64,000 bases of DNA from NCBI GenBank assembly GCA_963281155.1, contig CAUJLY010000002.1, positions 5,332,001 to 5,396,000 on the forward strand, given 5' to 3'. The stretch is from Rhabditophanes sp. KR3021 (Eukaryota; Nematoda; Chromadorea; Rhabditida; Alloionematidae). The stretch's first letter is position 1, and every line of letters begins with the position of its first letter. The position numbers and the translations under genes are program-made. The notes under the pieces are model-generated. The model did not search any database. It had not been told where the DNA came from and worked only from the letters and a program-made list of their open reading frames with translations. Of the stretch, positions 35,114 through 49,200 are shown piece after piece.

Positions 35114-38100
35114 CTTATCAAATAATATTTATATTTATTAAGCTCTTGATAAACCTGTATAAATTCTTTAAACAAACATATTCATCAAAGCAACCAAAAC
35201 GTGGACTAGAACCTTATATTTCTATTCAATAATTAATTGAAAAATATATATTATTTTTATATTTGTTTGAAACTTGTCAAATAATAAATTTATTAAACTT
35301 CAATTGTTCTTTCTTTTTCGTAAATGGCTAGGAAGTATCGTTAATGATGTGTCATTTTATAAATATTATTTGTTTCTTTCTTATAAGCTTATGAATCATT
35401 ACAGTGCTCTTATTTAATAACAAAGTTGCAAAGAAATCGTATAATCACTAAAAACATAATTACATAAAGCCGATTTTTACAATTTTTTCAATTTTCGATC
35501 TTTTATAGTGGTTAATAAATTATATTTGATACAAAAGCAGATGTTCTGCTTATACATTTATTTATTCTTGCTCGAATGTTGTCTTTTGCGATTACTAAGT
35601 TTTCAAAACTTGACGAAGTAGTAATGTTATTTTTCATTTTTTAAAAATCTCTGTGTCACAAAAGCTTCTACTTAAATGTTAATCTTTATAATTTATTTTG
35701 TATTCAAATTTCATCAAATTCAAAAGAAACCAGACTTGTCTTTACTTTATATAACTTAAGTAATGCCCTTTTAAATCCTAACTTAACATGTCACTTTGAT
35801 GTTAAAGACATAAAAATGTTTTATGGCAGCCGTCTTTTCACCTTGTGTCAATATTTGGTCGTACAAATACGGCATTTATATCAATCTAATCTTTATTGAT
35901 ATTTGCAAATCAACGATGGATAAAATGACACCCATTTCCTTGATATCACTTAATCACCAAAACAAAAAAATACATTTAGGAAGGTCTTCATTTTATTACT
36001 TCCATTTCGGCTACGAAAAATGATGCATTAGTCGTTTATTTGATGTCGTTTCCTTGCCTATATACCTATTTTCGGTTACTATTTAAATTAATTTCATTGA
36101 TAGCAGATAAAACCTCAATTTTCAGTCGACATCAATCACCAGTAGCACATTGATCATGCGCATTATAATATAATTCTAAAAATATAGGAAATAAAAATGC
36201 TCAAGATACTTAAAATGTTTCTCCACAATTGATTCTTTGTATCAATTATAACTTTGTATTCCATTAACATTCTGATAGAAACTGTTTTATTTTGTCTTCG
36301 TTTCAAAATACTTCCTATCATATTTCACTTTAAAGAACCCAAAAAAGTTCTATATGTTTGCTGCCATTTCTTAAGCTAATACTATCTTAAAATGTTTACT
36401 TTAAACAACTCATCACCACCAATAGTAGTTTATTTTTATTGAGTTCACTTCTATTTCTCAAGATCATACAAACCTAATTTGTTTATCTTCAATTTTTATC
36501 AGTCTTCTTGTCATCTAATCAAATATATTTCTGTGATATCAATCGTTCCAAAGTATTCCACTATTATGAGTATTTGTAAGTATTGCCCTGTGCTTGCTAA
36601 TTTTGTCACAAATACACCACATTTTCTCAAACATAAACAAAAGAGTTGTGGTGTACCATTTTATTATTAATATTCATAATAATATACAAATATACAATTT
36701 AATACACAATTTAAAATGACAAAAAGTTTTACAACAAAGAGTGTTAATAAAGCCTCTTCAAATGCTTTAATTATATATTTATATTAATTATCGGCTGTAA
36801 CAGTCTTTACCATAATTCATTATGCCTTGCTACTTTCGAGAAGAAGGACCTATAAATAAGTTTAAGCTGCCCTGTCATAAATCCATTCCACATTAAACTC
36901 GTTCTGCTCACTCAAACCTTCACATTTGTATAAATATTATTTTAACTCTAAACTAAATTAATAAAATTAGTATCATATCATTTCTTATAATTTATTTGAG
37001 ATTCTTGAATTCAATCAAAATTATAAATAATCTATTATTGTGTGTCATTAATATTTAATTGAATTAAGAAAAGGGATCATAGTATGAATGTAATATAAAT
37101 ATGCAGTTATTTTAATTTGTATTTACTAAGAAATATCATTAAAAAACCACATTACATAATTTCCATATTGAGATTGCCATATTTTTATCGACCATATTGT
37201 CATTTTATCCTTTTTACGATATTCAAATAACATTATATTTGTGATGCTCTAAATTTTACCTCACAACTTGTTTTCAATATTTATGATTAAGGAAAAGGAA
37301 AGGTGTATTGGCTACTTTGTCGCTGGTCAGGTCTTTCTCGATCCGAACAAACAAAAATTGTCTTTAATGAAAGCTTATTTTCTTTTATTTGCTTGATACA
37401 CTACATCACACGCTTTACTTCAATACTGCCTTAGTTCTTTTTCAAGCAGTGTCTTCACATTTTTAGACTCAATTTTTTTATGTGTTTTGACATAACTTTT
37501 TCCTCAACCAGCCACCTAATTTCACACTACCTTCATTTTGACTCAAATAATTGTTGCTACAAATCCTGTCACTCAGCTTACCCATTCTTCGTAGCTTTCT
37601 TAAATTATTATTATCACCCTAAACACCTAACCGTTTCTTATTATAAATTTAAAGGTCTTTGTTTTAAACCTGGTATAATAATAATATTGTAGTTTCCAAT
37701 TTCATTTATTTTAAATTTATCTGCATAACTATTTTGCATATCCATATTACCATCATCATAATAAAATAATAATCTGAATGATTATGTTCATTGTACTTCC
37801 GTTTCGCTTAGCTAAATTTGTATTTATTATTTGTATTTATTTATTTGTATTATTATCATTATTTGGACGTATGAATATTGGTAACCTTTACAGAGAATGA
37901 GTGTGGTTTATAGGATTTGGTTTATTTATTCAAAATAAACTGATAATAGTACAAGTTTCTAATATACAAAATAAAAGAGAAAGGCCGTGTAATGAGGATG
38001 GAGTTTTAATCACTCTGATCAAGTTTGTATTTTATTTAGTTGTATCTCATTTATTTATACAACATCGTTAACGGCATTAAATCTAATTGGGAGACTCGCA

Positions 38101-38869
38101 TTTGTCAAAATAGAGTGACCAGTTTTGATTAAAGTGTGGTAATTATTAAAATATGATATGAAGTAAATTATGTTGTGGGTGCACTTTGTACAAAATCAAA
38201 AAATGACGTCTTCTTGTTTGAAAATGAGTTGTTATATTTAATTCGCTCTAATATTTGTTTCTTTTCAATTTAGGTAACCTTTGAATGTGCGAAGGTTTAT
38301 ATTAACTTAAAAAATCGTGCAAATTGTGCACACTTAAATGTCTGTTTCTCGATCACTACCAAAACAATACGATAAATGGCATTCAGTATAATATTACTTA
38401 CCTACACTGTCTTAAAAACGGGCATTAAGCAAGATCTTTTGACCTTAAATGAAGTCTCGATCTTCTTTCATTCCGTTCTTTGCAAACAAAAAATAGATGC
38501 GACTATTACAAGAAAAGACATATCACTACTTTTGATCTTCCATATCATAAACCTTCTTCTTACTTTATCACTTATTATGTGAACGTTTTTTCTTTTATTA
38601 TATAGTTCTGTTTTGAAATTAATGTCTATTTATAACTATACGACAAATAATAGTAGTCGTCAGCTGTTTTTAAGCTGTTACAATAGTATTTATCAATATG
38701 TTTCAATCATAATAAAATCGTTTTTATTCAAAAATATTTTATTTTCATGTTTATTCAATTTACATCTTTTTTATAGTTCAAAGCTTGTACTGATTTGGAG
38801 GATTTATATATTAGTACACTTATTATATGAAATCTATTATTCAATTTCTATTGAAATCAACAAAGAATC
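35114..38869. other. Long AT-rich intergenic region
   Basis: About 3.75 kb separates src-2 from the first coding exon of the MPRIP-like gene. It is strongly AT-rich with frequent A and T runs. I see no coding-like frame of convincing composition, no tRNA and no long repeat. It likely contains the src-2 3' UTR and the MPRIP-like promoter, with possible 5' UTR exons. Confidence 0.45.
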
Positions 38870-41800
38870 ATGACTTTAACGAGGCAATGCTTAGAATTTA
38901 AAGCGAACATCTTTTCAAAATCACGATGCCAAAATTGTTATAAAACCAAAGAACAACATTCAGACGATGCACTGGAAAAGGCGAAGGTTAGTTGAAGGTG
39001 TTTTATATAAATGCTATTTAAAGGGTATATTTAACTAACACTAATTTTAATCACCTGCGCAAGTGCATTCAGCTTAAAAAAGTAATACTATTAATTGATA
39101 AAAAATAACATATTCTTTGACAGATCCACTATCGTTACTTTTTGTGAATTAAAAGTGTTGAATGTTTGCAGACGATAATGAATTTCCAAAATTATATGTT
39201 TTAACCCTTAAGTTAAAAGTAGTAGAAGTAATAAAAAGATTGTACCTTATCAATTAAAATACTTTTAATTAAAAATTGGCAATAAAGAGATAAACAGGTG
39301 GGAGGTAGTTAATATGACCTATTACGTGTACTTTCCTCAAAAGTGATTGTATTAAAAGTTCCCCAATATATTTATAAATTGTGCATAAAAATATATTTCC
39401 ACTACTACACATATATAGTATAGACAGTTTGTTGCGTTACAATCGCGGCGAACCATCGGCCATAACGGTTCCTATTGATTTATACTATCATTTTTATCAT
39501 ACAAAATAATGGAATCCATTTATATACTAAATTAGAGCTTTGAAAACAAAAAGTTATTTTGGATTGTAGGTATATATCTACCAGTCATTGGGAATAACAA
39601 ATGAAATTTGATCTGTCAAATTGTCTTTTATTTCTTCTTCTTTTATACTGTTTATACACAACACATATATCTCCATCTTTTGTACATCTTTAGTAATATT
39701 TGTTTGATCGTTATTAATGGTGGTCTTTCAGTGATGATCATTAAATAGATAAGTAATTTTTAGAATATGTGATAATTAGTGGTTGGCACCCGTAAAGTAA
39801 TTTATAAATTTATGACAACTGACCACTACACCTTTTTAATTTGATCTTGAATCGGTTCAATTAAACCCAAATATAGACATAACCATTATTCATAATTATT
39901 ACAAAACTGTTTTCAAAATAAATATAAAAATATAAAATTAGTCGCGTATTACTTGTTAAGTGATCTAGTTCTTTTTGAATGAAAAAAGTATATTCATCTT
40001 TTGTCACCATAACAAAACTATTTTCCTCAAAATTTGTTTTTCATTGTGCAGTTTAAAAAGTTTTTCTATCGTTATTTATTCTAGATGAGCCGAAAATTGA
40101 AAGCAAAGGGATTTCTATATGTTGCTCCTCTAACATTGGACTTTTCCATTCCTTGCCATTCTCAGAAAAGGTGGCAAAGACGTCATTTCACACTTTACGA
40201 CGATGGAGAACTTCAATATGCATTAGATAATAATTCTGAAACAATACCTCAAATGATTATGGATATGAATAGATGTATACGTGTCTGTGAGGCTGATTCA
40301 ATCACGGGCAATATGCATTCTCTTTTGATAGCCTTCAAAAATGGTAATTGCGAAGATTATGGATCTGAAGATTATCAAAAACCTGAAGATATATCAAATA
40401 AATCAGATCCTTCACATCCAGCAGTTTGTTATGTGAAAGCAGATTGTACGGAAGAAATTAGATGGTAAGATAATTATTCTAGTTGTCGCCAATTAAATAA
40501 TCTCTTCAGGTGGCAAAGTATGCTGCAAACATTCGCTCAGCAAAACGTGATTCATTGCATTCCTAGAAAAAATTCTGGGGACGAAGATACACTAACAACA
40601 TATGAACCAACTATTATTCAAGTAAATGCTCAAGATTCTGTTTCAGAACCAAACACTCCTTCTTCTTCTCGCGATAGTTCCATTGAGAGGGAAGCAAATC
40701 AAAATGTACATTACATAAATAATAATTTGACCGAAAACAAACACCACCCCTCCTTCATTAGGCAAGACTCGATCGATGGAGTGGCAGAATCCGTTGTTTC
40801 AATAGATCGTCATAGTTCTGTGTCAAGACAGGAATCTTTTAAACAACCAGAACCAACCATCCACGGAACTCCTAGAGCTGTTAAACAACGAAAGCGGCTT
40901 ACAAGGTATTTATTTAGTATTTATTTGTGTTGATCAAATCTAGTTTTTTAAGGGATGAAATAATTTTGCCACGTATCAAATCAACTGATTCTGAATTCGT
41001 CAATCCTAACTCAAATTGCAGCGTTGATAAATTTGATTCTGTGATTGTGAATAAAATGCCATTAAATTCTTTGACGACAGCGGTAAGTTGTACCTCTATA
41101 ATCTTATTACATTTGTATTCCATTTTTACAGTCTTGTAACATTGATACAACTAACGCTCACACTGTACGAAAAGGTTGGTTAACTTTGCGAGGGAAAAAC
41201 GATAAGGAGAGCAACAAGTATTGGGTGGTGTTGGCTGGCCTTTCATTGAAACTTTATAATGACGTTTGGACTGAGGGAACCTCGACACCAGAAGTTACAA
41301 TAGATTTAACTGATTGTGAAAACGTCTACCCTTCGGCCTCTGCTAAATATTATGGAATTGAAATAAAATGCAGAAGGCAAAGGTACGTCTTATTGGCAAT
41401 AACTCCCGGAATTCGTGATTCATGGGCTCAATGTTTGCAGCAAAATTTAAATAATCCTTCACCAACATTCGTTGATAATTCTTGTCAGTCTGTTGATGCA
41501 CTTTCACAGTGTGATTCCGCAGATGTTATGAGTCAGCCCAGACGTAAAAAACACATCGCTTATGTTGCTCCAGAAAGTCACCATAGCAATTCAATGCGAG
41601 GTGACGATGATATGGACGAAGAGGAGATAAGTTCAATGTTCGAGGAGAACAATGAGCATAAGAATGTTTCACCTTTGCCTTTTCGAAAATCATCTATTGG
41701 GCGAATTAAAAATAAGACGACGTCCTCGATAACTCGTAGAATAGATAAGTTCGACAATGAATTGGAGAGTAGCGAGGAACGGCTGAAACGAGATGTATGT

Positions 41801-44084
41801 TTGCACAAATATTTAATGTCTTATTTTGCCTGAATCAAAAAACTTATTCGATCGTATACAAAATAATAATAACCTAGATGTACACATATCTAACTAAAAA
41901 TTAAGAGGCGAGCAAACACATCTGCAATCACTTTTCTATCATCTTTAATAAGACTTTTGTTTCACTATACGAAAATAACTATTTCCATATGTTAAAATCT
42001 GATGCCATCACTACATAAAAAAATATTGAATTTGTTTTCTTGGCAAAGGCAAAGTAATACTGACTTTTATGCTACTAATTCTAATGATTTAAACGGATTT
42101 CAGTCTGCTGATAGTGGTAAAGATAAAGTTGAGATCCAGGTTCGTTTATTGAGATTTAGATATTTATTTTTGATCTCAGTTTTCGATATTTATTTAAATA
42201 TTTTTTGCAGATAAACACACTAAAAGGACAACTAGCTGACACAAAAGAACAATTAAATTTCACTCAGATGGAAAATGAAAAGTTGCGTGACTTGTTTGCA
42301 AATTCAAATGCATCAAATCAATTAGCTCATCTAAGGAAATGTTTAACTGTCGCTGAAACAGACATAATCAAAAAACAAGAAGAAATGGAAGAGTTAAGAG
42401 AACAGTTAGGAAATAGCGGAAATAAGATGTAATTTTTTGTTTGGGATTATTTGAATTAGTTCTTTTCAGAGTCATTGAAGCTAGAACCAGAATGTTGAAC
42501 CTTGCCAGACTCCAAGTTACCTCATTATCAAAGATTCTTTTGTCGGCTGAAGGTCATCAATGGTTTAGTTTGAAAGCAGTGTGCTGACAACATCATGAGG
42601 AATGTCGCTCCTTTAGATATTGACGATGGTGATGTCGATAATAAGTTAGAAAGTATTTTTCAGAATATTTCACAAGCCTACGGAATGTTAAATGATTTAA
42701 TTGGAGGAAAGAATGATGTTCGTGAGAAAGGAGTCAATACCGATGGCCCATTCCAAAATAGCGGAGATGAGGCGGCTTTGTATGCGGAAATTGAAGAGTT
42801 AGAAGGAGAATTAGAAGAAATTCAAAAGATCCACAACGATGAGCTAACGGAAATATCAAAAGAATTCGAATCCAAAATGCGACAATTTAAACAAAGACTA
42901 GATAATGAAGAGCATACAAAACGAAAATTACAAGACGAATTGCAAGCATTGTTAAATAACAATGAAAGTCATTCACATGCGGCATTAAGTAGAACTTATG
43001 ATGAAAAAATGGCGATGTTAACATCGGAATTCGACAAAGAAATTGATAAATTAAAAAATCAACATGCTTTAGACTTAGAAGATGAACAAGAGGCTACAAA
43101 GTTAGCATTGGATGTTGTCAAAAGAACTCACGATGAAGAGTTAGATATGTTAAATGAAAAACTTGAAAAAGCATTGCACAAATTGCAACAGCCATTGAAG
43201 GAATGCCCTTCATTCGATGATTCACACACAACAGCTCTTATTAATCAAATGTCTTCTGAGATTCAGAACTTGTCATCCCTCTACTCTTCCAAATGCTTTG
43301 AAAATTCACAACTTGACGAGAAGTTACTTCTAGCTGAAAAAGAATGCAGTAATTTAGCTGACATTGAAATGCACAATAAGAAACTAATTCGGGAAATTCA
43401 ACAGAGAGACCAAACAGCCGATGGCCTCAAGATCAAAGTTAGTATTTTAGAAAAGAAATTAATTCAAATGGGTGAAAACCCTGCTATTGTTTCTCAAGGT
43501 TAGTTAAATTGAAATATTTGATAAATTAATAATAACAACAATTACATTTACAACTGTAATTTAACATGCTTCTTTTATTTCACGTAATAATCCTTCATTT
43601 TCAATTACCTCACATCACTTCAGATCTCACAGACGCCGTCACAAGGTGAGTTTTCTAACAATCACTGCAAAACTTTTAGTTCCTTAATACAAAACTACTT
43701 TTATTTTTTCATTTAATTGGCAATTTAATGTTTACTTGTTTTAGAAGAGCGAACAGAACAAGATCCCGCTCAAGAAATCCCACACTCACCCGCTCTATTG
43801 ACCTCAATAGCATCTTTGGAAACAAGTCAGGAATCGGAAGCAAATTGTCGAGTCCGATTTCGCCAAGCTCACCAGCGACGTAGAGGTAAATCCTTTTATT
43901 TGGACAATTCGTAATCATATTAATTACAGATGTTAGATATCATTCAAATCCTGCTATCCCTGTATTTTCAAACACTTCCACGACTGATAAAGATTTATTC
44001 AAACAAAGGCAATGTAATGCGATGTCTGTAAATGATCGTAAGAAGTTGTTCGAATGTGTTGCAGAATACACAACGCCTTTTTAA
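38870..44084 (+). CDS. MPRIP/outspread-family protein with two PH domains and coiled coil
   Basis: Exons: 38870-38986, 40085-40464, 40510-40905, 40944-41082, 41132-41794, 42104-42139, 42211-42428, 42470-42562, 42600-43498, an optional 22-nt exon 43624-43645, 43745-43885 and 43930-44084; about 1,078 aa without the optional exon. Exon 1 has the family signature KANIFSKSRCQNCYKTKEQH. PH1 (about 45-160) includes KRWQRRHFTLYDDGELQYAL. A Ser-rich linker precedes PH2 (about 360-450), with KGWLTLRGKNDKE and YYGIEIKCRRQRYVLLAI. A long coiled coil follows, with LSSLYSSKCFENSQLDEKLL matching the MPRIP coiled coil, and the tail is VNDRKKLFE. In vertebrates MPRIP links RhoA and myosin phosphatase to actin; Drosophila outspread is the insect form. 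Exon 6 and the 37-nt intron 42563-42599 are the weakest parts of the model. The 3' end reads in two frames. Confidence 0.88.
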
Positions 44085-46296
44085 CTGTACCACCAAAAAA
44101 GAGTAAAGCATCATTTGAAAGGAGGATCAACATATACAAGTCAATTAAACGAGTCATCCATTTGTTTTACAAAACATCATATTTGTACATATCAAAATTT
44201 ATTCGTCTTGTAGATTCATGATTAATAGTATTTTTATGCTTTTATACTTTTATATGATAAATCTATATTATAAAATATTTATAAGTGTTTATATATCTTC
44301 AATAAAATATTATATCTACATATTGCTAGCAATTATTATAGCATTAAATTGTAACAATTCAAAACCTTTCACAACTTTATGACAAAAAGATGTGTCATAA
44401 CAATTCTCTGTAAATATTTTCTTTTCACAGCGATAAAACTTAATGATAAATCGAATCAAGAAGAAAATACAATGAATGTTTGATTCAAGTGATTTATAGT
44501 TTTACCTTTTTTTAACGTTATTGGACGTTTTAAGAATTCCCTAATTTTATTGAGCATTTAAAAAATTCTTTAATTTTATTGAACATAAAAATAATTAAAC
44601 AATTTTCTAATTCTTTTTTTTGAACTTTTGATAACCTCCCTAATGGTTGTATACATGAAAGATTTATTTATTTATATCTAAAAAAGTTTTTACCAAATCT
44701 CATAAACAATTCCAATTTCTTTAATTTAACTGCGCGGTGTAGCTCGTAAACTTAAATGATACATCGTTATTATGTTTGCAACAGAAATGTGCGCGAATGC
44801 TCATGATATTTACACAAATTTCAAAAGATAAATGAAATAAAATGAAATATATAATTACATAAATAGGAGACGTCGTTACTTGTCATCCATCATATGTTGG
44901 CTTTTTGATCACGTTTTACCAGCTCTAAATGAATTTTTCAAATCTAAGGTTTTATAATTAATGATGCACACTTAATAAGATTAACAAACTGTACTACTAA
45001 TTCGTCTTATATTTCTTATATTAAACTATATTATTTTGATTACTCATTCACCGACATGTTCAAAACAACTCCTATTTGTGGTTGGCTTCATAACATCTGC
45101 ATTCTTTTATCAATGTCTTTTGACCTGAACTCAATTTGTTTTTGGTAAATTATAATATCAATTCCATTATATTGTATATCCCTAATAAATCTTTGAATCT
45201 TTACCTCTCCGCAAAACCACATATCTAGATATCTTAACAATAGGTGTAACATTAAAAAATTATCAGTTGCGACTGTGCAAACAGAACAAACTTTCTAACA
45301 CTTTTTTACTTGTATTTGCAAATTATTTTGCTTGACATTTTACTTATCTTAAAAAAGACATTTCAAACAGTAAATTATAAATATGCTAAGTAATCATTTA
45401 TTAACAAATCATTTATTAAGCAATCATATGTGTATTAAACAATCAACTGGCCAAATGTTTGCTTTATGTTCTTAATCACTATCATCAACATAGTTGCTTC
45501 TTATTTCAAATAAAATATCCTACTAATCTAACACAAAATTGTGTTGCTTCATTTTGACTTTTACTTTCAGTCAATTTTTTACTTAACCGGTCACTTAGAA
45601 ATAAATAAATATGTACCTACCTGGACTATGATAAATTTGATAGTTATTCCAGTTTACACCTGAAAAAATACTAACTTCTACTAATAAGATAAAATTCAAT
45701 ATTTTATGAGGCATTTTTTACTTTTAACGGGTATGAACAAGTTATAGGCGAGTTATTAGTGGCTTATTAACATGTTAATTAAATGATCAGTTGGTTTGGT
45801 AATTGGTATAACCAAAACAACTATTTAATCTGATTTCACACTTAATGGTTATAGTTAAAGTAATGCTTTTATTATTGTCGTTAAAAATTAGCTTGCACTA
45901 CTTCTAATTCTACTTAATTATCTTTAATTAATTAAAATTAAATAAGTAGGTAGTAGGTACAATTAAAAAATGAAATACTCATTTATTATATTTGTTTATT
46001 TGTGTAAAAATAACTTCCGATCTATTATTAATGGCTTTTCTGAAGTTAAATGTCAATTGTAAATTGTATTACCTCCTCTTAAATGATAAATTGATTTTTT
46101 TAGATATGCAACAGTAGTTTTAAACCATCTGAAGATATATTTTTAATAATAAAAAGAATCGAACAACCACTGAGTGCTCTCTTCAATCAAATAAATTCTA
46201 GAAAAAAATAAGGCCTGGCTATTTTCTATTGAAAAGAAAAGCATTTTACTTATTTTCCCAGATCATTGGCTGAATTAAAAATTGAAGAGATTAAAT
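44085..46296. other. Intergenic region between the MPRIP-like and Cas-family genes
   Basis: This 2.2-kb AT-rich gap was searched for an SH3-encoding exon belonging to the Cas gene. I found no frame with ALYDY-, WW- or PSNYV-type residues. It contains a small imperfect tandem repeat near 44534-44585 and short AT-rich duplications around 45380-45430. Confidence 0.45.
44534..44585. repeat. Imperfect tandem duplication, about 29-bp period
   Basis: Two near copies of AATTCYYTAATTTTATTGARCAT occur at about 44535-44557 and 44563-44585, differing at a few positions. Intergenic, no evident function. Confidence 0.6.
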
Positions 46297-49200
46297 ATGC
46301 AATCAGCACATCACCAACCTTTTAATTTCGGATTTCAAGATCCTTTTCTCGATTCGGACGATGAGCGACAAATGGTAAGTTGTGTTAAATAAAATAATTG
46401 TTGATTGAAACTTTATTTCTCATTATTTTACATTCAATTAATTTTATCAAAAAATAGATGTCGATACGCATTAATTACTTATACAAATTGAAATAATATA
46501 AAACAATTTTATGCATATTTCTATTGTACCTGCATTCGTTTTATGCAATTCGTGATTAGCTATTTATTTAACATACATAGATTCTCAATTTATACATGAA
46601 TTGATTCAATTCTTGAGCACTAAACAAGGTCATTCATTAATAAAAACGTATATAAGGGCATTGGATCTATCATTTTGATGTTTGGATGTCTTATTGTCGT
46701 AGTAAAGTTATAATATAATTGCGCCGAATAAGTTTAATTGACGGTTTATCATCAACTCAATTTATCAAAAATTCACATCCGCTACATAATAAATTGCTCA
46801 CCACTTGCAATTTAGTCGTCATTGGAGCAATTTAGATAGACAGATATAATTGTATTATTATATATCCAGATTTTTAGTAGACAATTATTCAAATTTGTTT
46901 AACGTTAATTAAATGTTATTATTGTAGTTACCATTTATGGTTTAACGATCTTATCAAGAAACCATAAAACATTTTTATTTCAAAAAGTGATGCTTATATT
47001 TTTGTGCAACTTACTCCTTCTAAATCAACCCTACTTTACTTTTTAATCCACAAACAATTCTAAATTACATAAAGTTCGCGTGGTCTAGTTAGATCAATTA
47101 TTTCCTCACAATTCTTTTCTGAATACAATTCATTTTATTAACTTTTTGTACTATTACACTCAATAAAACTTTTCTAAAAAACTCACTAAAAACCTAACTA
47201 AACAACTAATATGATGTTTTACACCTTACAGTCACGCAAACGAAGGCAAACTCAAGAATCAATGTTTAATGACCCTGCTTTCAAGCAAGCATTCAATGCT
47301 CCTTTCTTTCAGAGAGAACCGTCGTCATTTGTGAGGAATCAAATTCCTAAGGAATTTATGGCAAATGGCTTTGACAGATTATTCCCCCTTACATCTGGAC
47401 ACGATGATTCAATGATGTCTACCTTCCGATCAGAGCCTAGACCTATCAGAGAAACACAGTCATTTCGGATGCCAACACTAGGTGACAACGAAGACAATGA
47501 TTTTTTCTCGCCTACACTTAATAACGGTGTCATCCGTCATATTCCAATCAAAGTTGTCAATGATCCTTTGTTATCTCAATCATCATACCAATATGAAAGT
47601 ATTCCGAAAAGATCTTCACTTATCGCACCTTCAGATAATGCTGGAGTTGAAATAGCAACGCATAACTTTCAACAGCCAAGAGTACATTTTGCTCAATCTC
47701 CACCAAAGTTGTCAAATTTAAGACGAACCAAAAGGTAAATAATATTTTGTCAAAATAATTCATACATGTATGCTCAATAACATGTAGCTTTACAAAGTTG
47801 GTATCATTAATTAAGATGAGATGCGTCTTTTTTGACATTCCTTAGCAATTATTATACACCTAACATTTGTGTAAAAATTGAAAGTATACTGGTATATTAT
47901 AATTCATATTAAAGTCTTCTAAAAATGTTCATACTAACAACACCTATTTTATTAAATTGTTTTAGTTCTGGGCAAGTTTCGCCTACACCTATTTCCGTAG
48001 CTCCTCAAGATTATGAATCATATGAAAGTAATCAACAAAAGCCGATTCCACCTCCTAAGCCTATCATTTTTCCCAAGCCACAATTTTCCCGAGTTCCATT
48101 AGATAATTCGATTACCAACGTCCATACCAATAACAACGGAATGTCAACTTCTTTGTCTAATTTGACTAATTTGAGTAGTTTAAATAATTTGAACAAGTCG
48201 GGATTAAATGAAATGCAACATTCCATGTCAAATGATAAGCAAAATATCGGTATGCAAAATGAAATGTCAACACCCGTTCAGCCTCAATATATAATGGCAA
48301 ACTCAATGCAAAACCAAATTACTACTCCCTGTCAGTATAATTCATCACCGATTCAAAATACTACTCAACAACAACAGTATAGTAAACCATCAAATTTATT
48401 GCAAAGTCAAGTGACAAAAAATTCGCTATTAAGCGAAGCTGTTGCAAATAAGGAAGACAATTTGTACGCTCAAATAGATAAATCAAATAAACGACAATTA
48501 GAAAAAGAAGATTCAATTGATGAAGCTATTCGGAGTTTGGAGATGTTAGACATAATGTCGTACAACAACAATAATAACACCAAAAGTAGTAGTAACAGCC
48601 AACAATTAAATAACACGACTTCTAGTTCAGAGTGTGAGAGCATGATTATGCATCCAAAACAACGCACCACCCTGGATTCACCTTCTTCCCCATCTTCTAG
48701 TGGTATTGTTGACGATATTTCTGAGGATGAAAAAAAGCAGCGCATTACAAAATATTCAATCTTATCGAAACCTTCCCAAATAATCGGAGAGACGAAGCGT
48801 AACAGCTATTTTGAGAATAAGCTTGAACAACCCAAAAGGGGATCTTTGTATGAGTCCATTGGTGGAGGACAAACGAGGTCATCTCCCATTGTCAGTGAAA
48901 ATAAGCCTTACAGTCAACAACAATTTTATGAATCTATTCCACCTACTTTACACAACCCAGTTTCAGCCAAAACAGCAGGCGTTCCACCAGCAATTACATT
49001 ACCTATGGAGAATGGGAATACTTTAACGATTCCTTTAATGAATCACGGTGTCTTTAGTGCTAAATATTCTAATCAAATGGATAATAATAGACCTATTATT
49101 TCGACAAATCTTCAATCAAAACAGGCTCTCTTAACTCAGATGAAAGAAGATTTGGATGAATTGGTTAAAAGTGCTAAAAGTATGACTGACATTAGTGCGC

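Noticed and set aside
37480..37692. Several 60-86 codon frames in the 35.1-38.9 kb gap.
   Set aside because: Composition follows the AT-rich background (Phe, Ile, Asn, Tyr, Lys runs), with no motif or splice structure.
47080..47110. A tRNA A-box-like TGGTCTAGT in the Cas intron.
   Set aside because: There is no T-arm or cloverleaf pairing downstream.
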